Shown here: in pieces, positions 14,241 through 15,076 of the stretch
Position numbering within the stretch: position 1 is the first letter of the stretch
Layout of the letters: each line of letters starts with the position of its first letter
Assembly (NCBI GenBank): GCA_030605675.1
Contig: JAUWHV010000134.1
Span: 1-15,076 of the forward strand
Source of the DNA: Deltaproteobacteria bacterium
Lineage (GTDB): Bacteria > Desulfobacterota > Dissulfuribacteria > Dissulfuribacterales > UBA3076
Length of the DNA: 15,076 nucleotides
Reading direction: 5' to 3'
Notes under the pieces: generated by a model
Seen by the model: only the letters and a program-made list of their open reading frames with translations
The model's database searches: none
What the model was told of the DNA's origin: nothing
Position numbers and translations under genes: made by a program

Positions 14241-14666
14241 ATGAGTAAAAACATTATAATACTTAGCCTAATAATTGGAAGTATCCTTTTAGTTGGAGTC
14301 GCTTCAGCAGACAAGGGAGAGGCTGAAAAGGCTGCCGTGGTGGCAGCAAAAGCCTGGCTCAAACTCGTTGATCAAGGAAAATATTCAAACAGTTGGAAAG
14401 AGGCTGCCGGGTATTTCAAGAAAGCAGTGACCAAGGAACAGTGGGAACAATCGATGCAGGCGGTAAGAAAACCTCTTGGCAAAATATTATCCAGAAAATT
14501 GAAATCGAAGAATTATATGACATCGCTGCCTGGTGCCCCTGATGGGGAGTATGTTGTTATTCAATTTGAGACATCATTCGAGAATAAAAAATCCGCCATC
14601 GAAACGGTGACGCCCATGCTGGGCAAGGACGGAAAATGGCGGGTGTCAGGTTATTTCATTAAATAG
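14241..14666 (+). CDS. Small exported protein of the DUF4019 type
   Basis: 141 residues from ATG 14241. A signal peptide is clear: MSKNIIILSLIIGSILLVGV then A-S-A followed by D24, a good signal-peptidase I site. The mature part (AAVVAAKAWLKLVDQGKYSNSW, the W-E-Q-S-M-Q-A-V-R-K-P-L-G stretch, and GEYVVIQFETSFENKK) resembles DUF4019 proteins, which are periplasmic and of unknown function. The ATG at 14220 would add seven basic residues; I prefer 14241 because an AGAGGA stretch sits at the right distance upstream. A probable terminator follows the gene. The family call rests on remembered patterns and was not searched. Confidence 0.75.
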   Translation: MSKNIIILSLIIGSILLVGVASADKGEAEKAAVVAAKAWLKLVDQGKYSNSWKEAAGYFKKAVTKEQWEQSMQAVRKPLGKILSRKLKSKNYMTSLPGAPDGEYVVIQFETSFENKKSAIETVTPMLGKDGKWRVSGYFIK

Positions 14667-14691
14667 AAATACCCAACCAGACACTGGAGCG

Positions 14692-14731
14692 GGACGGTGA
14701 TCGCTAACGCGTCACCGTCCGTTCAGTTTTT
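14692..14731 (+). terminator. Probable intrinsic terminator after the DUF4019-type gene
   Basis: A perfect 9-bp GC-rich stem, GGACGGTGA (14692-14700) with TCACCGTCC (14712-14720), and an 11-nt loop. A T-run (14727-14731) follows after six bases. The offset between stem and T-run is larger than ideal, but the stem is strong and it lies 25 nt after the stop codon. Confidence 0.6.
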
Positions 14732-14742
14732 ACATTCGACGA

Positions 14743-14839
14743 ATGGCTTATGGTAGAAGAAATCAGTCATTAACGTTTGTTATATTTGATCGTATTCTGT
14801 GCGTTTGTTGCAGCATTGACGATCGGCTGTATGCCGTAA
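14743..14839 (+). other. Possible broken lipoprotein signal peptide upstream of the hydrolase
   Basis: From ATG 14743 one frame gives a basic start (MAYGRRNQSLTFVIF). The neighbouring frame, from about 14777, gives a hydrophobic stretch ending AALTIGCMP and a TAA (14837-14839). This second frame is the same as that of the hydrolase beginning at 14852. One frameshift plus one stop would thus separate a lipoprotein-like signal (n-region, core, Cys) from a downstream enzyme. There may be nothing functional here; the reading is speculative. Confidence 0.3.
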
Positions 14840-14851
14840 GGCGAAAAGACC

Positions 14852-15076
14852 ATGAATGACGAGCAGGCATCTGTAGAAAAAATTTTAACCGAACCTGATT
14901 ATGATTACGAAGGTTTTGTAGACTACATCTATGATGGTGATACCTACAAATTATGGTACGGCAGAATTGGCTCCGGCAGCGGACCATCTGCGTTGGTTCT
15001 GCACGGCGGTCCGGGAGGCAATCATCATAATCTCGTGGCGTTTCAGGCATTGGCTGATGAACGCCCTGTGATCTTC
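14852..15076 (+). CDS. Alpha/beta hydrolase, proline iminopeptidase-like (3' end outside window)
   Basis: 75 codons are visible and the frame runs off the window. The segment GPSALVLHGGPGGNHHNL contains the HGGPG oxyanion-hole motif typical of prolyl aminopeptidases and related S33 hydrolases. It is followed by FQALADERPVIF, which normally leads into a YDQ/G-x-G-x-S core. The nucleophile, acid and His are not in view, so substrate and activity cannot be judged. The start at ATG 14852 follows GTAAGGCG; an in-frame stop at 14837-14839 excludes a longer form unless there is readthrough. The N-terminus of the predicted protein is acidic and not signal-like. Confidence 0.8.
   Translation, partial: MNDEQASVEKILTEPDYDYEGFVDYIYDGDTYKLWYGRIGSGSGPSALVLHGGPGGNHHNLVAFQALADERPVIF

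Noticed and set aside
14692..14731. attC or mobile-element end at the GC-rich hairpin
   Set aside because: The stem lies just after a stop codon and is followed by a T-run, so a terminator explains it better.

Overview
The window looks like part of a chromosome from a Gram-negative bacterium, most likely an uncultured member of the Desulfobacterota (former Deltaproteobacteria). Three things point that way: the order ribE-ribBA-ribH-nusB-leuS-lptE, an outer-membrane LPS-assembly lipoprotein gene (lptE), and a two-subunit glycine decarboxylase (GcvPA/GcvPB). The taxonomic call is an inference from gene order and protein character, not from a database search.

Layout. Bases 1-5698 (+ strand) are a housekeeping run: the end of riboflavin synthase (ribE), bifunctional ribBA, lumazine synthase (ribH), nusB, leuS and lptE. 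Together they cover the late steps of riboflavin synthesis, transcription antitermination, leucyl-tRNA charging and LPS transport. rpsT (ribosomal protein S20) meets lptE tail to tail on the minus strand and has a good sigma70-like promoter. Bases 6058-7483 are a less tidy stretch: a truncated MscS-like membrane gene, an apparently decayed gap, and two translationally coupled genes I do not recognise. Bases 7608-10798 (minus strand) are gcvH-gcvPA-gcvPB, packed with no gaps. Divergent from them, 11114-13765 encodes one 883-residue protein that joins GcvT (aminomethyltransferase) to a complete, divergent serine hydroxymethyltransferase. A YajD-like HNH nuclease, a small exported DUF4019-type protein and the start of a proline-iminopeptidase-like hydrolase fill the rest.

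How the genes work together. GcvH, GcvPA, GcvPB and the GcvT domain make up the glycine cleavage system except for dihydrolipoamide dehydrogenase, which is not in the window. The fused SHMT domain would use the 5,10-methylene-tetrahydrofolate made by the GcvT domain to convert a second glycine to serine, or run in reverse. The locus is therefore a complete glycine/serine/C1 interconversion module with its two folate enzymes on one chain.

The most unusual DNA features are repeats. One family, a perfect 10-11 bp hairpin plus an AT-rich tail, occurs three times; two copies begin exactly on the last base of a gene's TAG stop codon. Separately, short tandem tracts with 7- or 8-nt units and unrelated unit sequences sit in several intergenic gaps. 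One such tract lies in frame inside the editing domain of leuS.
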